A stretch of DNA of 64,000 bases from Beijerinckiaceae bacterium (lineage in GTDB: Bacteria > Pseudomonadota > Alphaproteobacteria > Rhizobiales > Beijerinckiaceae), in the NCBI GenBank assembly GCA_947474545.1, contig CANJJI010000004.1, positions 1 to 64,000 on the forward strand, in the 5' to 3' direction. Below the pieces are notes generated by a model, which was given only the letters and a program-made list of their open reading frames with translations, was not told where the DNA came from and searched no databases. Below, piece after piece: positions 62,310 through 64,000 of this stretch (within the stretch, counting starts at the first letter, position 1; every line of letters begins with the position of its first letter). The position numbers and the translations under genes are program-made.

Positions 62310-62410
62310 GTCACCCCGGAAAGCGCGCAGCGCTTATCCGGGCCCGCATTAAAAGTGACGCATGAAAAACTAGCGATCCCGGCCCTGCGCTGCGCTCCGG
62401 CCGGGATGAC
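62310..62410. repeat. REP/BIME-like composite repeat between Rieske alpha and beta genes
   Basis: GTCACCCCGGAAAGCGCGCAGCGC...GCGATCCCGGCC...GGCCGGGATGAC. Confidence 0.8.
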
Positions 62411-62427
62411 AAACACCGGACACACAC

Positions 62428-62913
62428 ATGACCACATTCACCAGCGACCTCACCCTGCGCCTGCGCATCGAAACGCTGTTCGCCGATTACGTTCACTGCA
62501 TCGACGATGACGCATTGGAGCAATGGCCGGAATTTTTCACAAAAGACGGAATTTATCGCATCAACAGCCGCGAAAACCTTGCCCTCGGCATGCCCGTCAG
62601 CCTCGTCTATTGCGAGGGACGCGGCATGATGGGCGACCGCATTTCAGCCCTCCGCACTGCCAACATCTACGAACCCCACACCTACAATCACAGCATCAGC
62701 GCGCTGAAGATTTTATCAGTTGCCACTGACGGCATTCGCACGCAATCGAATTTTGCTGTGTTTCGTACAATGTCGGATGGCGCCATGAGCCTGTTCAATT
62801 GCGGGCGTTACATGGACCGCATTGTGGAAGAGAATGGCGCGCTGAAATTTGCCGAAAGACTCGTGGTGCTGGAATCGCGGCGGATTGATACGTTGCTGGT
62901 GATACCGGTGTGA
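62428..62913 (+). CDS. Aromatic ring-hydroxylating dioxygenase beta subunit
   Basis: Small NTF2-like beta subunit pattern; adjacent to alpha gene. Confidence 0.87.
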   Translation: MTTFTSDLTLRLRIETLFADYVHCIDDDALEQWPEFFTKDGIYRINSRENLALGMPVSLVYCEGRGMMGDRISALRTANIYEPHTYNHSISALKILSVATDGIRTQSNFAVFRTMSDGAMSLFNCGRYMDRIVEENGALKFAERLVVLESRRIDTLLVIPV

Positions 62914-62924
62914 TTTAAATAAAT

Positions 62925-63022
62925 GTCATCCCGGAAAGTGCGCAGCGCTTGTCCGGGATCGCGAGGGAATTGCATAAGTTGATGGCGATCCCAGCTCTCC
63001 GCTTCGCTTCAACCGGGATGAC
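62925..63022. repeat. REP/BIME-like composite repeat
   Basis: GTCATCCCGGAAAGTGCGCAGCGC...GGCGATCCCAGC...CCGGGATGAC. Confidence 0.8.
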
Positions 63023-63030
63023 CATTCAAA

Positions 63031-64000
63031 TCAAACCGCCTTCTTCAACTCCGCAACAATCGCATCGCCCATCTGCTGGGTTGAAACGCTTGACGCCGCA
63101 TCGCCCTTGATATCCGCAGTGCGAAGGCCAGCCGCCAGCGTATCGGCAATGGCTTTCTCGATCATGTCTGCGGCATTGCCCAGATTGAACGAATAGCGCA
63201 GCGCCATGGCGAAGGAGGCGATCATGGCTATCGGGTTGGCGATGCCCTGGCCGGCGATGTCGGGCGCTGAGCCATGCACGGGCTCGAAAAGCGCTTTGCG
63301 TTTGTCGGTCTTCTTGTCAGTGTCGCCGAGGGAGGCCGATGGCAGCATGCCCAGGGACCCCGTCAGCATGGATGCGATATCCGAGAGCATGTCGCCGAAC
63401 AGGTTGTCGGTGACGATCACATCGAACTGCTTGGGCCAGCGCACCAATTGCATGCCCAGAGAATCCGCGAGCTGATGTTCCAATGTCACATCAGCATATT
63501 CGCGCTTGTGCAGGGCGCTGATGACTTCGTGCCACAAAACGCCTGACTTCATCACATTGCGCTTGTCGGATGACGTCACCTTGTTGTTGCGCTTGCGCGC
63601 CAATTCAAACGCAACACGGCCGATGCGCTCGATTTCGTAGGTGTCATAAACCTGCGTGTCGATGCCGCGCTTCTGGCCATTGCCGAGGTCGATGATCTGC
63701 TTGGGCTCGCCGAAATAGACGCCGCCCGTCAGTTCGCGCACGATCATGATGTCGAGGCCGTCGATGATCTCCTTCTTGAGCGAGGAGGCATCGGCCAGCG
63801 CCGGATAGCAGAGCGCAGGGCGCAGGTTGGCGAACAGGGCCAGATCCTTGCGCAGGCGCAGTAGACCCGCTTCCGGGCGCACATCATAGGGAACCGCGTC
63901 CCATTTGGGGCCACCAACTGCGCCGAACAGCACGGCGTCTGCGGCATTGGCGAGCTTCATGTGGTCTTCGCTGATGGACTGGCCGTGCGCGTCATAGGCT
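63031..64000 (-). CDS. leuB: 3-isopropylmalate dehydrogenase (5' end beyond window)
   Basis: [56 protein letters not shown]. Confidence 0.97.
   Translation of the reverse strand, partial: AYDAHGQSISEDHMKLANAADAVLFGAVGGPKWDAVPYDVRPEAGLLRLRKDLALFANLRPALCYPALADASSLKKEIIDGLDIMIVRELTGGVYFGEPKQIIDLGNGQKRGIDTQVYDTYEIERIGRVAFELARKRNNKVTSSDKRNVMKSGVLWHEVISALHKREYADVTLEHQLADSLGMQLVRWPKQFDVIVTDNLFGDMLSDIASMLTGSLGMLPSASLGDTDKKTDKRKALFEPVHGSAPDIAGQGIANPIAMIASFAMALRYSFNLGNAADMIEKAIADTLAAGLRTADIKGDAASSVSTQQMGDAIVAELKKAV

Overview
64 kb alphaproteobacterial chromosome window (inferred from gene content and order) mixing housekeeping loci with accessory catabolic genes. Housekeeping: rph-rdgB; ffh-rpsP-rimM; dapF-mtaB-TauE-like; ftsY-ispZ; a cytochrome c maturation locus (ccmA, B, C, D, G) next to acnA; asd; leuB (cut by the window edge). 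Accessory: three Rieske oxygenases (two single-gene phthalate-dioxygenase-like, one alpha/beta pair), two PheA/TfdB-type FAD monooxygenases, several SDRs, an LLM-type flavin oxidoreductase, a class II aldolase, an acyl-CoA dehydrogenase, an FMN-binding glutamate-synthase-like protein, two MetE-C-domain-like proteins, four orphan TctC/Bug-type binding proteins and a MacAB-like exporter. The left edge has an IS transposase remnant abutting a truncated DUF1839 gene and a GH2/beta-mannosidase-like gene split by one in-frame TAA. Other points: a family of ~40-100 bp GTCATCCCGG...CCGGGATGAC palindromic repeats (two copies flank the Rieske beta gene), other intergenic inverted repeats, a ccm operon split by two unrelated genes, a ccmD ORF missing from the ORF track, a vapBC module with a candidate operator, and no recognisable conventional transcription factor in the window. 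The best candidate for an undescribed system is the eight-gene minus-strand catabolic cluster at 11.7-21.5 kb; its substrate cannot be deduced from sequence alone. No tRNA, rRNA or CRISPR array was recognised. Product calls are by reading protein motifs, with no database search.
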